DNA of 64,000 nucleotides from Lachnospiraceae bacterium (GTDB taxonomy: Bacteria > Bacillota > Clostridia > Lachnospirales > Lachnospiraceae), in contig JAQVCW010000001.1 of NCBI GenBank assembly GCA_028689585.1, positions 372,001-436,000 of the forward strand. The letters run 5' to 3'. The notes beneath the pieces were generated by a model, which was not told the DNA's origin, did no database searches, and was given only the letters and a program-made list of their open reading frames with translations. Of the stretch, positions 39,951 through 49,147 are shown one piece after another. The translations under genes were made by a program, and so were the position numbers. The first letter of the stretch is position 1. Each line of letters opens with the position of its first letter.

Positions 39951-41189
39951 TTATTTGCTCATAGAAAGCAGCTTCTGCTTTAATTCATTTTCCATTTTCT
40001 GCATTTCAAGTTCTGCATTCTGGCGGTTCTTCCGTCCTTCTGTCTGGATTTTTACCACTTCATCCAGAGTGGAGATCAAAGAGGCATTGGTAATGCGCAG
40101 TGTCTCCATGTCCACAATACCACGCTCGGATTCCTTTGCCGTCTCCACCGTGGCCGTCTTTAACTTTTCTGCATTTTTCTTCAGCAGTTCATTGGTCAGA
40201 TCAGTCACCTGACGCTGAGCCATTGCCGCTTCTGTAGAATGTTCCACACCCAGAGCGATTACCATCTGATTTTTCCACAGCGGAATCGTATTTACAAGCG
40301 TAGACTGGATCTTTTCCACCATCATGGTGTTGCTGTTCTGCACCATGCGGATCTGGGGCGCTGTCTGCATTGCAATCATCCTTGTCAGCTCGAGGTCATG
40401 TACCTTCTTTTCAAAACGGTTGCACAAAGCATCCAGATCCTTCGCTGCCTGAGCATCCTCCGGCTGGCCGCTGGCCTGAGCCTTTGCCACCAGCTCCTGA
40501 AGTTCCCCGTCCCGCACTCTCTGAAGCTGCTTCTTGCCTGCCAGAATATACATGGACAATTCTTTAAAGTAATTCAGATTCAGATCGTACATTTTATCCA
40601 GCACTGCAATATCCTTCATAAGCTGAACCTGATGGCCCTCCAGAGAATCACAGATCTTTTCCACGTTTACTTCCGCTTTTTCATATTTTGCCTTCAGTGC
40701 AGTGACCTTATTCGCCTGCTTTTTAAAGAAGCCTAAGAATCCCTTCTCTTCCTCCACATCAAAGTCCTGCAGCTCCGTCACCAGCCCGGAAATCATGTCT
40801 CCCACTTCTCCGATATCCTTGGATTTTACATTTTCCAGGGCCTTTTCTGAAAAATCGGCCATTTTCTTCTGAGTACCCACACCATACTGCAAAATAGCAC
40901 CGCTGTTATGGATATCAATTTTCTGGCTGAAGTCCTCTACCATCTTCTTTTCTTCTTCGGACAGGGCGGAATCATCCAGCACTGCCTCCTGCGGTTTTGG
41001 TGCCTGTGGTACCTCCTCTGCGGCGGGCTCAAGTGTCAGCACCGGCGTAGGCGCTGCCTTTGCATCCTCCTGAAAGGAAGCCGCCAAAGAATCTTTGTCC
41101 ACCGTCTCAGCCGGCGCTGCGGCCGGTGCTGCATCGGTATCAAAGGTCAGGGTAGGTACTGTTTCAAAACTTTTAAATTCGTCACTCAT
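39951..41189 (-). CDS. telA: Toxic anion resistance protein TelA
   Basis: A 412-residue TelA/KlaA-family protein, largely helical. After an acidic, Ala/Pro-rich N-terminus comes the family core: IDIHNSGAILQYGVGTQKKMADFSE, the long helix VTALKAKYEKAEVNVEKI, and ALGVEHSTEAAMAQRQVTDLTNELL. The role in tellurite or cell-envelope stress resistance is only known broadly. The start at 41189 (MSDEFKSF) has GGAGGAG upstream; the extra 17 residues of the open frame come from a leader repeat and are not coding. xpaC lies directly upstream, the usual neighbour. Confidence 0.93.
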   Translation of the reverse strand: MSDEFKSFETVPTLTFDTDAAPAAAPAETVDKDSLAASFQEDAKAAPTPVLTLEPAAEEVPQAPKPQEAVLDDSALSEEEKKMVEDFSQKIDIHNSGAILQYGVGTQKKMADFSEKALENVKSKDIGEVGDMISGLVTELQDFDVEEEKGFLGFFKKQANKVTALKAKYEKAEVNVEKICDSLEGHQVQLMKDIAVLDKMYDLNLNYFKELSMYILAGKKQLQRVRDGELQELVAKAQASGQPEDAQAAKDLDALCNRFEKKVHDLELTRMIAMQTAPQIRMVQNSNTMMVEKIQSTLVNTIPLWKNQMVIALGVEHSTEAAMAQRQVTDLTNELLKKNAEKLKTATVETAKESERGIVDMETLRITNASLISTLDEVVKIQTEGRKNRQNAELEMQKMENELKQKLLSMSK

Positions 41190-41207
41190 GTTCTGTTCTC
41201 CTCCTCG

Positions 41208-41422
41208 AACATCAGCCCATCTCAAATTTGCCTTCGGCAAATGGGCTGACGCTGCATGTTAAGTTTTCATAGAAAACTTAACACAATCCTTGAACATCAG
41301 CCCATCCTAAATTTGCCTTCGGCAAATGGGCTGACGCTGCATGTTAAGTTTTCATAGAAAACTTAACACAATCCTTGAACATCAGCCCATCCTAAATTTG
41401 CCTTTGGCAAATGGGCTGACGC
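41208..41422 (-). repeat. 85-bp leader repeat, 2.5 tandem copies, upstream of telA
   Basis: Exact 85-bp period (units begin at 41208, 41293 and 41378). Each unit, read on the minus strand, contains a perfect palindrome GTTAAGTTTTC-TAT-GAAAACTTAAC split over two arms, then CAGCCCAT, a mini-hairpin TTTGCCGAAGGCAAA and the closing ATGGGCTG. It fills the gap between xpaC and telA. Diverged single copies lie before pdxA2 and livK. Confidence 0.9.
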
Positions 41423-41440
41423 GATCTTCACTTTCTCCGG

Positions 41441-42889
41441 TTATGCTTTTTGGCCATCTGTTACGCCGGACTGAGTTTTTTCCTCTGCAGTCTTTTTCAC
41501 ACTGTCACCCATGGCAAAATCCCGCTTCATCAAGCCGTCCTGTGCCATCATGGTATGCAGCACGGAAATATCCGATGAAATATCCCACGCTGTATCCTGG
41601 AAAAAACGATCCAGCATATTTTCAAATGCTCCATTAATAGTATCCAGAGAAGCTTCGATTTCTTTTTTTGTTTTCACGATATTTTGACCGGCCACCGGCT
41701 GCTCATTGAGCTGACGGTATGCATCCACCAGCTTGCGTGTCACCGGCAGATAATAACTCATCATCTTATGCAGATCCGGTGCACTCTCCGGTTCCTTTGC
41801 CACCTGATCAAAGATTTTGGTGACTACCGTTTCCAGCCGATCCAGCTTTTCAGAAATCGCCTCATCCGGTATGGCCTCATTGCACTCATGAATATGAGCG
41901 ATAAAATCCTTGCCTTCCCTCAGGATATCCTGATATTCTTTGGAAAGAGAAAATTCTGCTTTTTCCTGCTCCTGCCTCTGCTGCTGGCTTTTCGTCTCCT
42001 CCGCCTTGCGCAGCTCGTACTGCTTCTGAGCCGCCAGATACTGCTGATACGCCGTATGGCTGGTCATGAGACAGGTCTGTGCTCCGTCCATATAGGCACC
42101 GCCCGCGAACATTCTGGCCTGAATCATCTCTTTCAAATCCTTGATCACATATTGTTGTGTTTTTCCGGTTCCTGCCGCCAATTCTTCTATGGTACAGGTA
42201 TCCCGTTCTCCCATAATCTTCAGATAATGTTTCAGCCTCTTTGCCTGGCCCAGATACGCCGTTCCCCCACATCCAACGCCTCCGCAGATCACAGTAAATG
42301 CCAGCAAAATCCAGTGGAATGTACCAAAGAGCCCGGTAATCGAATTCACCATTGTGAAAATGAGAAACAGAAGTCCAAAAACACCCATCAGTCCAAATCC
42401 AATGGAAGTCATCAAAACACCTTTATAATTGTGAGAAGCTTTGGACACCTGCATATAATCCGGATCCGGCTTCATTCCTGCCTGCTCCCTGGCCTGCTCA
42501 TACGCAGTCCGTCCCCTCCGGGCCATATTCCTGTCCATACGATTCCCAGACTGCCATCGGGAAGCACTTTCCCCTCCGTCTCCTGACTGCCACCGGGAAG
42601 CACTTTCCCCTCCATCTCCTGACTGCCACCGGGCATTTCTTCCCCTGCCGGCCCCTGTCCGCCATTCTCTGGCCTTTTCATTGGCTGCGTTCGCTGCATC
42701 CTGCGCATGGTTCATTCCCCGTTTGGCCTGACTCATGCTGCTTTCCACACTCTTTTGTACCGTATCCAAGGTAGTATTTATCGTATTTGTAATCGATTGA
42801 TTCAATTGTTTAAAATCATTGCTGTCAATAGCGGACTGTACCAGATCACCAATCTTAGCCCCCATGTCATACCAATCCTGTTTTCCCAT
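41441..42889 (-). CDS. xpaC: XpaC-family 5-bromo-4-chloroindolyl phosphate hydrolysis protein
   Basis: A 482-residue protein with a Gln/Ser/Gly/Arg-rich N-terminal region (including two 12-residue RWQSGDGGESAS repeats), two membrane segments (MTSIGFGLMGVFGLLFLIF and FHWILLAFTVICGGVGCGG), and a long helical cytoplasmic domain (about residues 220-450) ending in DISVLHTMMAQDGL. XpaC proteins are usually found next to TelA, as here; despite the name, enzymatic function is not established. The two proteins probably work together in envelope stress. The start has a GAGGAGAT site. Confidence 0.88.
   Translation of the reverse strand: MGKQDWYDMGAKIGDLVQSAIDSNDFKQLNQSITNTINTTLDTVQKSVESSMSQAKRGMNHAQDAANAANEKAREWRTGAGRGRNARWQSGDGGESASRWQSGDGGESASRWQSGNRMDRNMARRGRTAYEQAREQAGMKPDPDYMQVSKASHNYKGVLMTSIGFGLMGVFGLLFLIFTMVNSITGLFGTFHWILLAFTVICGGVGCGGTAYLGQAKRLKHYLKIMGERDTCTIEELAAGTGKTQQYVIKDLKEMIQARMFAGGAYMDGAQTCLMTSHTAYQQYLAAQKQYELRKAEETKSQQQRQEQEKAEFSLSKEYQDILREGKDFIAHIHECNEAIPDEAISEKLDRLETVVTKIFDQVAKEPESAPDLHKMMSYYLPVTRKLVDAYRQLNEQPVAGQNIVKTKKEIEASLDTINGAFENMLDRFFQDTAWDISSDISVLHTMMAQDGLMKRDFAMGDSVKKTAEEKTQSGVTDGQKA
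42551..42632 (-). repeat. 36-bp in-frame repeat in xpaC
   Basis: Two full copies and a part copy of a 36-bp unit encoding RWQSGDGGESAS. The period equals that of the repeats in the ArsR-family and molybdenum hydroxylase genes. Confidence 0.75.
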
Positions 42890-43212
42890 TATCCCATCTC
42901 CTCGCTTTGTACTGCCTTACATTATCCCAAACACATCAAAATCTTTTGACCTCAGTATACCTTATTTTGAAAATCTTGTACACAAAATTTTCGGCTTTTG
43001 TAATCTTTTCATTACAGTTCACCCTTGGTGAAGGGCCGCCTCATCCGAAGGAGCATTCTGCATCACCGATTACACCACCATAAAAGCAGAACAGAGGAAA
43101 AACCATCTGAATAAAGCTGGTTTTCCCTCTGTCCTGTTTTTTGCAGCCTTTTTGAAAATTCAGGCACTTTCGGACTGCGATACAACACAGACCACGTACT
43201 GTCGTTTTATTT
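42890..43212. other. Intergenic region between xpaC and livF
   Basis: A 323-bp gap containing the xpaC promoter region (AT-rich, 42900-43000), a TTACAGTTCACCC stretch near 43012 resembling one repeat end, and the livF terminator at 43084-43136. No gene is visible. Confidence 0.55.
43084..43136 (-). terminator. Terminator of the liv operon
   Basis: ACAGAGGGAAAACCA pairs with TGGTTTTTCCTCTGT around a loop, followed by CTGCTTTTA on the minus strand. It lies 75 bp past the livF stop. Confidence 0.75.
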
Positions 43213-43941
43213 TCAGCTTTTTTTCTTTGCTCTGGCCTTTCCAAGATAGGCCGCCTTTACCGATTCATCCTCTGCCAGTTTTTTCCCGGTTCCGTTCAGG
43301 GTAATGCGTCCGGTCTCCATTACATATCCCGTATTCGCGGCCCGCAGAGCCATATTTGCATTCTGCTCCACCAGCAGGATGGTCATCCCCTGCTTGTTGA
43401 TCTCGCGGATAATATCAAACACGCCCTGAACAATGATCGGAGCCAGTCCCAGTGACGGTTCATCCATCATGATCAGCTTCGGCTTACTCATCAGCGCACG
43501 GGCGATGGCCAGCATCTGCTGCTCGCCTCCGGACAGCGTACCGGCCGGCTGCCAGCTTCTTTCCTTCAGACGCGGGAACAGATCATATACCCAGTTCATA
43601 TCTTCTTCCAGGGAATCCTTACGCATATAAGCGCCCATTCTCAGATTCTCCAGCACCGTCAGATTGGCAAATACCCGACGCCCTTCCGGAACCAGGGTAA
43701 TTCCCTTAGTCACGATCGTCTCTGTTCCCATTCCCTTCAGATCCATCCCCTGAAATAGAATGCTGCCCGAAACCGGCTTTTCCAATCCTACAATGGAACG
43801 CAGCGTAGAACTTTTGCCCGCTCCATTGGCGCCAATCAGAGTCACCACTTCCCCTTCCGGCACTTCAAAGCTGATTCCCTTTACGGCCTCAATCCCGCCA
43901 TAGGCTACTTTCAGATCTTTTACTTCCAGAATATTACTCAT
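43213..43941 (-). CDS. livF: Branched-chain amino acid ABC transporter ATP-binding protein LivF
   Basis: ATPase of 242 residues. Walker A is GANGAGKSST, signature LSGGEQQMLAIARAL, Walker B KLIMMDEPSLGLAP, with the LivF-type VPEGRRVFANLTV segment. It pairs with LivG on the inner face of the LivHM permease. It overlaps livG by 8 bp and is the last gene of the operon. Confidence 0.96.
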   Translation of the reverse strand: MSNILEVKDLKVAYGGIEAVKGISFEVPEGEVVTLIGANGAGKSSTLRSIVGLEKPVSGSILFQGMDLKGMGTETIVTKGITLVPEGRRVFANLTVLENLRMGAYMRKDSLEEDMNWVYDLFPRLKERSWQPAGTLSGGEQQMLAIARALMSKPKLIMMDEPSLGLAPIIVQGVFDIIREINKQGMTILLVEQNANMALRAANTGYVMETGRITLNGTGKKLAEDESVKAAYLGKARAKKKS

Positions 43942-44776
43942 CTTCCTGCACCCCCAGATATGCGCTAATTACATGCGGATCGTTCTGAATGACTTCCGGT
44001 GTGCCCTGAGCAATCAGCTTACCGAAATCCAGTACATAAATCCGATCTGAAATCTCCATGATCAGATCCATATGATGTTCAATTACAAATATAGTAAGAT
44101 TAAAATCCTTTTTTATTTTCAGGATAAATGCACTCAGATCATCCGTTTCCTGCGGATTCATGCCGGCTGCCGGTTCGTCCAGCAAAAGCAGTTCGGGTTC
44201 CGTAGCCAGCGCCCGGGCAATTTCCAGGCGGCGCTGTTTTCCGTAGGGAAGAGAACTGGCAATTTCATCCTTTTCCCCATCCAGTCCCACCATTTTCAGC
44301 AGCTCCAGTGTCTTTTCCCGGTTGGCTTTTTCTTCCTTATAATTCACACGAAAAGTCGCAGAAAATACATTTGCCCTGGAACGCATATGTCTGGCAATCA
44401 GCACATTGTCAAATACCGTCAGATCCTTAAAAAGACGAATATTTTGAAATGTTCTGGCAATCCCAAGCCTTGTAATCTGATCCGGTGTCTTCACCATGCT
44501 CTTTTCATACATGGCAGGATTTTCACCGAGATACTGTTTTTTCATTTTTCCCAGAGGGTGATTCTCCACCATGGCAGCTCCTTTAAAGGAAACTCTTCCG
44601 TTGGTGGGCGCATAGACACCGGTAATTACGTTAAATGCAGTGGTTTTTCCCGCGCCATTCGGTCCGATCAGCGCCACGATCTCCCCTTTATTAACCTCCA
44701 GGGAAAGGTCATTCACTGCCACCACGCCGCCAAACTGCATGGTCACATTTTCTACCCGAAGCACATTTTCTGCCAT
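43934..44776 (-). CDS. livG: Branched-chain amino acid ABC transporter ATP-binding protein LivG
   Basis: ATPase of 280 residues. Walker A is [16 protein letters not shown], the insertion after it is longer than in LivF ([14 protein letters not shown] region), the signature-region [13 protein letters not shown] replaces LSGGQ as is common in LivG, and Walker B is [14 protein letters not shown]. It overlaps livM by one base and livF by eight, so all three are translationally coupled. Confidence 0.96.
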   Translation of the reverse strand: MAENVLRVENVTMQFGGVVAVNDLSLEVNKGEIVALIGPNGAGKTTAFNVITGVYAPTNGRVSFKGAAMVENHPLGKMKKQYLGENPAMYEKSMVKTPDQITRLGIARTFQNIRLFKDLTVFDNVLIARHMRSRANVFSATFRVNYKEEKANREKTLELLKMVGLDGEKDEIASSLPYGKQRRLEIARALATEPELLLLDEPAAGMNPQETDDLSAFILKIKKDFNLTIFVIEHHMDLIMEISDRIYVLDFGKLIAQGTPEVIQNDPHVISAYLGVQEDE

Positions 44777-45852
44777 TATGCCTCACCTCCCGTGGTTTCT
44801 TTCCTCTTTCTTTTTCGCCGAAACAGGCCATCCCAGGTAAATTCTTTGTTGCCCATAATGCCTCTCCGCCAGAACAGCACCACTACCATTAAAAGAATGG
44901 AATAAATAACCATGCGGAAGCCGGCACGAAACAGCGGAATCTCCACGCCGCCGATGGTCAGAGGCTGATCCAGGAAACGAAGCCACTCCTGGCCCCCATT
45001 AATCAGAAAAGAACCTATAATGGAACCGGTCACGCTGCCGATGCCGCCCAATACCACGATAAGAAGGATATTATAGGTCAGCGCCACCTGGAATGTTTTG
45101 GTGTCAATGGAACGCATAAATACTGCCAGCATACCGCCCGCAACTCCGGTAAAGAAGGATGAGATGATAAAGGACATTTCCTTATGCCGAAACAGATTGA
45201 TTCCCATGGCTTCCGCAGCCACATCATCCTCCCGGATGGCCTTAAACGCACGTCCATAAGAAGAATTGATCAGCAGCACCATCAAGCCAATGCAGACTGC
45301 CGCAATCAGCATTGGCTGAAATACATTTCCATATCCCGGAATATTGTTCAGTCCGTAGGAACCATTGGTAATGGTATCCATCATGGGTGCTGCCAGCAGC
45401 GCACGGATGATCTCCGCAAAGCCCAGAGTGGCAATCGCCAGATAATCGCTTTTCAGGCGGAGGACCGGAATACCGATCAAAGCCGCTGCCGCCGCCGCAA
45501 ACAGTCCGCCCAGAATCATAGCCGGCACCATGGGAATGGACAGATTTTCCAGCCATCCTGCAATGCCGTTCATATAATATACATTTTGCCGCATTTCCAC
45601 CGGAATGGTCAAAATTGCTGTCACATAGGCTCCAATTGCCATAAAGCCCGCCTGTCCCAGAGAAAACAGTCCCGTAAAGCCGTTCAGCAGGTTCATGGCC
45701 ACCGCCACCACCGCATAGACCGCAGAACGTTCTATAATTGAAATTGCATAAGAATGTTTGGAGGTATCTGCCTGACAGTATGCCAGGACTGCGCACACCG
45801 CGCCAGCCAGCAAAATGCTCAGAACCAGATCTCTTGTGGTTTTCTTACTCAT
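44776..45852 (-). CDS. livM: Branched-chain amino acid ABC transporter permease LivM
   Basis: Permease of 358 residues with about nine to ten membrane segments. The LivM signature near the cytoplasmic coupling loop is visible ([20 protein letters not shown]), as are the [16 protein letters not shown] and [15 protein letters not shown] segments. The C-terminus is basic (FRRKRKRKE). It forms the channel with LivH. Confidence 0.95.
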   Translation of the reverse strand: MSKKTTRDLVLSILLAGAVCAVLAYCQADTSKHSYAISIIERSAVYAVVAVAMNLLNGFTGLFSLGQAGFMAIGAYVTAILTIPVEMRQNVYYMNGIAGWLENLSIPMVPAMILGGLFAAAAAALIGIPVLRLKSDYLAIATLGFAEIIRALLAAPMMDTITNGSYGLNNIPGYGNVFQPMLIAAVCIGLMVLLINSSYGRAFKAIREDDVAAEAMGINLFRHKEMSFIISSFFTGVAGGMLAVFMRSIDTKTFQVALTYNILLIVVLGGIGSVTGSIIGSFLINGGQEWLRFLDQPLTIGGVEIPLFRAGFRMVIYSILLMVVVLFWRRGIMGNKEFTWDGLFRRKRKRKETTGGEA

Positions 45853-45865
45853 ATGCCCTCACCTC

Positions 45866-46747
45866 TCAGACTTTATCCGTGGCCGCTTCCCCGAACAGAC
45901 CGGTTGGGCGTACCAGGAGAATCACGATCAACAGTAAAAAGGTAAATGCATCCGAGAAGGTCGAATAGCCGAAAGCGACCAGAAATGTCTCACAAATACC
46001 AATAATAAATCCTCCGATCACAGCTCCCGGAATCGAACCGATTCCTCCAAGCACCGCTGCCACAAAGCATTTCAGTCCCGGAAGAGAGCCGGAATAAGGA
46101 TATACCGTCATACGGTCTGTAAAATAAAGGATGGCACCGACACCGGCCAGCAAACTTCCAATCACAAATGTCATGGAAATCGTGGAATCCACCTTGATTC
46201 CCATCAATCTGGAGGCCTCTGTATCTTTGGAAACTGCTCTCATGGCCATACCCATCTTGGTGTGGTTAATCAACTGCATCAGAGCAATTACCAAAACTAC
46301 GGTAAGAACCGGAGTAATCAATGTAACCAGAGAGGCCGAAATACCGCCAAACTGGAAAATAATTTTCAAAAACGGGATTTCCGGATAAGACTTCGGAATT
46401 GCCGTGAACAGATAAGTTGCCAGGTTCTGCAGCAGATAGCTGACACCAATGGCAGAAATCATAACCGACATACGGGGAGAAGAACGCAGCGGACGATATG
46501 CCGCCTTTTCAATCACTACGCCTAATAATATCGTTCCCAGCAGCACAATGGGAATAGCCACATACCACGGGAAAGATGCCATGGCAAAAATCATGAAATA
46601 CCCGGAAATCATAAAAATATCACCATGTGCAAAGTTGATCAGGCGGAGTATACCATAGACCATAGTATATCCGATTGCGATCAGCGCATAGGCTCCGCCC
46701 AGAGAAATACCGGTCAGAAAATGTTGTGCAAAAGTTGAAGCACTCAT
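45866..46747 (-). CDS. livH: Branched-chain amino acid ABC transporter permease LivH
   Basis: Permease of 293 residues with about eight membrane segments. Typical LivH segments are GGAYALIAIGYTMVYGILRL, INFAHGDIFM, the coupling region MAMRAVSKDTEASRLMGI and AVLGGIGSIPGAVIGG. It starts 215 bp after livK, the gap containing a GC-rich hairpin that probably lowers read-through from the binding-protein gene. Confidence 0.95.
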   Translation of the reverse strand: MSASTFAQHFLTGISLGGAYALIAIGYTMVYGILRLINFAHGDIFMISGYFMIFAMASFPWYVAIPIVLLGTILLGVVIEKAAYRPLRSSPRMSVMISAIGVSYLLQNLATYLFTAIPKSYPEIPFLKIIFQFGGISASLVTLITPVLTVVLVIALMQLINHTKMGMAMRAVSKDTEASRLMGIKVDSTISMTFVIGSLLAGVGAILYFTDRMTVYPYSGSLPGLKCFVAAVLGGIGSIPGAVIGGFIIGICETFLVAFGYSTFSDAFTFLLLIVILLVRPTGLFGEAATDKV

Positions 46748-46861
46748 ATGTATGGCCTCCTAACATAAATTTTCAGATGTTGTTTCTTCTATTATTAATA
46801 GGTATAAAGAAGCATTATTCTTCAGGAACAGACACTGCCGGAAGATAAACAAAAAGAATTT

Positions 46862-46886
46862 GGGGCGAAAACGCTGGTCTCGCCCC
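46862..46886 (-). terminator. Attenuating hairpin between livK and livHMGF
   Basis: GGGGCGA and TCGCCCC form a strong stem with an 11-nt loop, between livK and livH. The following T-run is weak, so partial read-through is expected, which would give more LivK than permease. Confidence 0.6.
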
Positions 46887-46962
46887 AATCTATGAATTTA
46901 TATCTCATTCTGCCTGTGCTGCGGTCACATGCCCTCTCCGAAAAGAGATGACAATCTGCATT

Positions 46963-48273
46963 TTACTGTACCGTTACTGTCTTCAGGAATTCAAATGCGC
47001 CATCCTTTACGATATCGATGTATGCGGTATCTTTCTCAGCATCACCATTGGCATCAAAAGTGATAGTTCCAGTCACACCTTCGGAAGAAATACCCTGCAG
47101 TGCAGTTTTGATTGCTTCTCCATCTGTAGAACCTGCTGCTTCGATTGCATCACAGATTACATTGTAAGTATCAAAGCAAAGTGCAGTGTTACCAACGATA
47201 GAGTCATTTCCGCCATTGCTTTCGATTCTGGAGCTGTCTGCATTCAGCCATTCTTTGTAGCCTTTTACAAAGTTTACAGTTACTTCATTGGAGGTGTCCG
47301 CCTCATCAAAGAAAGTAGAGCAAACCATGCCCTCCGTATATGCCGGGCTTGCATTGTCAATGATCGTGGTATTATACCAGGTATCGCCTGCCATAAACGG
47401 AGCTTCCACGCCAAGTTCTCTTGCCTGCTTGATCAGCAGAGGAGCGGTAGTAATAGAAGAAGGTGAGAAGATCGCTTCTGCGCCGCTTGCTTTTACTTCT
47501 GTCAGGATTGCCTTAAAATCAGACTGGTTTGTCTGGAACTGCTGTTCTGTAACCACTTCGCCGCCAAGCTCTGTAAATTTCTTTATAAAGAAGTTTGCCA
47601 GACCGGTAGAGTAGTCATCACCCAACTGATCGATCACAGCTACTTTCGTATAGCCTTCATCAAATGCATACTGAGCCATTACACTTCCCTGGAACGGATC
47701 CAGGAAGCATACACGGAAGTAATATTCACATCCGCTGGTTACCTGTGGGTTCGTACAGGAGCATCCGATTGCCGGGATTTTTGCGTCTGCAAAAGTCGGG
47801 CCTGCTGCGATTGCGCACCCGGAGCCATAGGTACCGATGATAGCTACACAGCCGTCTGAAACCAGTTTCTGTGCTGCGGTAACCGCTTCTGTCTTATCTG
47901 ATTTATTATCAACTACATCCAGTTCAATTGTATATTCCGTGCCGTCAATGGTCACAGTAGGTCTCTGCTCATTTGCGTAAGTAGCTCCCTGTGCTTCCTG
48001 CACACCGCCGCCGCCGTTTTCACCGGTCAGTGGCTCAAATACACCAACCTTAATCACATTATCCGAGCTGGTTGTCTTTGCTTCCGTGGTCACTTCCGCA
48101 CCTGCCGCTTCGGTCACTGCCTCCGTCGTTTTAGCATCCCCGGCCGCCGCTTCCGTTGTCTTTTCCGCTTCCGTTGTCTTAGCTTCCGTCTCTGCTGCTT
48201 TTTTTCCGCATCCTGACAGACAGGCTGCTGCCAAAGATAAAATCATCATTGCAGATAATACTTTTCTTCTCAT
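46963..48273 (-). CDS. livK: Branched-chain amino acid ABC transporter substrate-binding lipoprotein LivK
   Basis: A periplasmic-binding-type lipoprotein of 436 residues. The signal peptide ends in the lipobox LSGC (SLAAACLSGCGKK), then comes a Thr/Glu/Ala-rich linker of about 60 residues (KTTEAEKTTEAAAG) and a type I binding fold (IKVGVFEPLTGENGGGG, then GCVAIIGTYGSGCAIAAG). The linker is longer than in most LivK proteins. The start at 48273 has AAGGAGAG upstream; the extra N-terminal residues of the open frame derive from the leader repeat. The ligand is probably leucine, isoleucine or valine, though binding proteins of this class vary. Confidence 0.93.
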   Translation of the reverse strand: MRRKVLSAMMILSLAAACLSGCGKKAAETEAKTTEAEKTTEAAAGDAKTTEAVTEAAGAEVTTEAKTTSSDNVIKVGVFEPLTGENGGGGVQEAQGATYANEQRPTVTIDGTEYTIELDVVDNKSDKTEAVTAAQKLVSDGCVAIIGTYGSGCAIAAGPTFADAKIPAIGCSCTNPQVTSGCEYYFRVCFLDPFQGSVMAQYAFDEGYTKVAVIDQLGDDYSTGLANFFIKKFTELGGEVVTEQQFQTNQSDFKAILTEVKASGAEAIFSPSSITTAPLLIKQARELGVEAPFMAGDTWYNTTIIDNASPAYTEGMVCSTFFDEADTSNEVTVNFVKGYKEWLNADSSRIESNGGNDSIVGNTALCFDTYNVICDAIEAAGSTDGEAIKTALQGISSEGVTGTITFDANGDAEKDTAYIDIVKDGAFEFLKTVTVQ

Positions 48274-48290
48274 AATTCTCTCTCCTTCTT

Positions 48291-48380
48291 GAACATCAGC
48301 CCATCTTAAATTTGTCTTTGACAAATGGGCTTACGCGGCATGTCAAGTTTTCATAGAAATTTTCATAAAAAACTTGATAT
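48291..48380 (-). repeat. Two-hairpin leader repeat upstream of livK
   Basis: A diverged copy of the 85-bp unit before telA. The CAGCCCAT...ATGGGCTG outer stem is partly kept and the TTTGTC/GACAAA mini-hairpin replaces TTTGCC/GGCAAA by a compensating change, so base pairing is conserved while sequence is not. It ends 17 bp before the livK start codon. Confidence 0.8.
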
Positions 48381-48636
48381 GCCTTCCACATATGGCTTCA
48401 TTTTGTTTACTCAGTAAATACATTTGTCCTTATGCCGGATACATGTTTGTGATTATAGCACTTTTCTCATAATTATTCAAGCTTTCTTCCAATATTTCCA
48501 AATATTTTGCATAATTTTGTATATTTTGTTGAAATATGCTCTTCTTCTGCAATACACCATTTTAAGTGCCAGGATGCACACAGATGTACGAGGTGCTTTT
48601 ATATCATAGAACCAGCTCTCCTCACTGTTCGCAAAC

Positions 48637-48671
48637 CAAAAAAATACGCCAAGCCTGGTATCGGCTGGCGC
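48637..48671 (-). terminator. Terminator after the small lipoprotein gene
   Basis: GCGCCAGCC and GGCTTGGCGT pair and are followed by ATTTTTTT on the minus strand, about 45 bp past the stop. Confidence 0.85.
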
Positions 48672-48716
48672 ATCTTCGCTCCATTCATTACGATAATTAA
48701 ATTATAATAATTAGAA

Positions 48717-48968
48717 TTAAGCCTCGGTAGTAGCTTCTGTTGCTGCTTCAGCTTCAGTAGCTGCTGCATCGGTAGTTGCTTCCGTTGCTTTTGCTTCAGT
48801 AGTTGCTTCTGTTGCTTTTGCTTCAGTAGTTGCTTCCGTTGCTTTTGCTTCGGTAGTTGCTTCTGTAGTTTTTGGTGCTTCAGTTTCTGCTGCTTTCTTT
48901 CCACATCCTGCCAGACTTGCTGCTGCAAAAGATAAAACTAATACGCTTGCTAATACTTTTTTTCTCAT
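48717..48968 (-). CDS. Small Thr/Glu/Ala-repeat lipoprotein resembling the LivK N-terminus
   Basis: An 83-residue lipoprotein: signal peptide with lipobox LAGC (AAASLAGCGKKAAETEA), then only a low-complexity tail of 9-residue repeats (ATTEAKATE). The first 35 residues closely match the start of LivK (MRRKVLSAMM... versus MRKKVLASVL..., both with GCGKKAAETEA), but no binding domain follows and the gene has its own start site (AAGGAG) and terminator. It is therefore a free-standing gene, probably a truncated livK duplicate. A lipid-anchored disordered chain would sit on the outer membrane face; its role is unknown. Confidence 0.8.
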   Translation of the reverse strand: MRKKVLASVLVLSFAAASLAGCGKKAAETEAPKTTEATTEAKATEATTEAKATEATTEAKATEATTDAAATEAEAATEATTEA

Positions 48969-49147
48969 AATAGACACTCTCCTTGATATAAAAAAAATTA
49001 TATTCTGATACGGAACCCTTCATAATGCGGCATCTAAGCAGGTCACGGTTCCTGTACCAACTGTCAAGGAGTGATTATAGCACCCTTTCTCTTATGTTGC
49101 AAGTAACTAATTCTTAAATTACATTAAATTTCACATTTTTCTCATAT

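Larger units (their letters stand above)
48274..48716. other. Intergenic region between livK and the small lipoprotein gene
   Basis: A 443-bp gap with the leader repeat (48291-48380), an AT-rich stretch (48390-48590) probably holding the livK promoter, and the terminator of the small lipoprotein gene (48637-48671). No other gene is seen. Confidence 0.6.

Noticed and set aside
41208-41422. CRISPR array
   Set aside because: Units are contiguous 85-bp direct repeats without unique spacers, and no cas genes are near.
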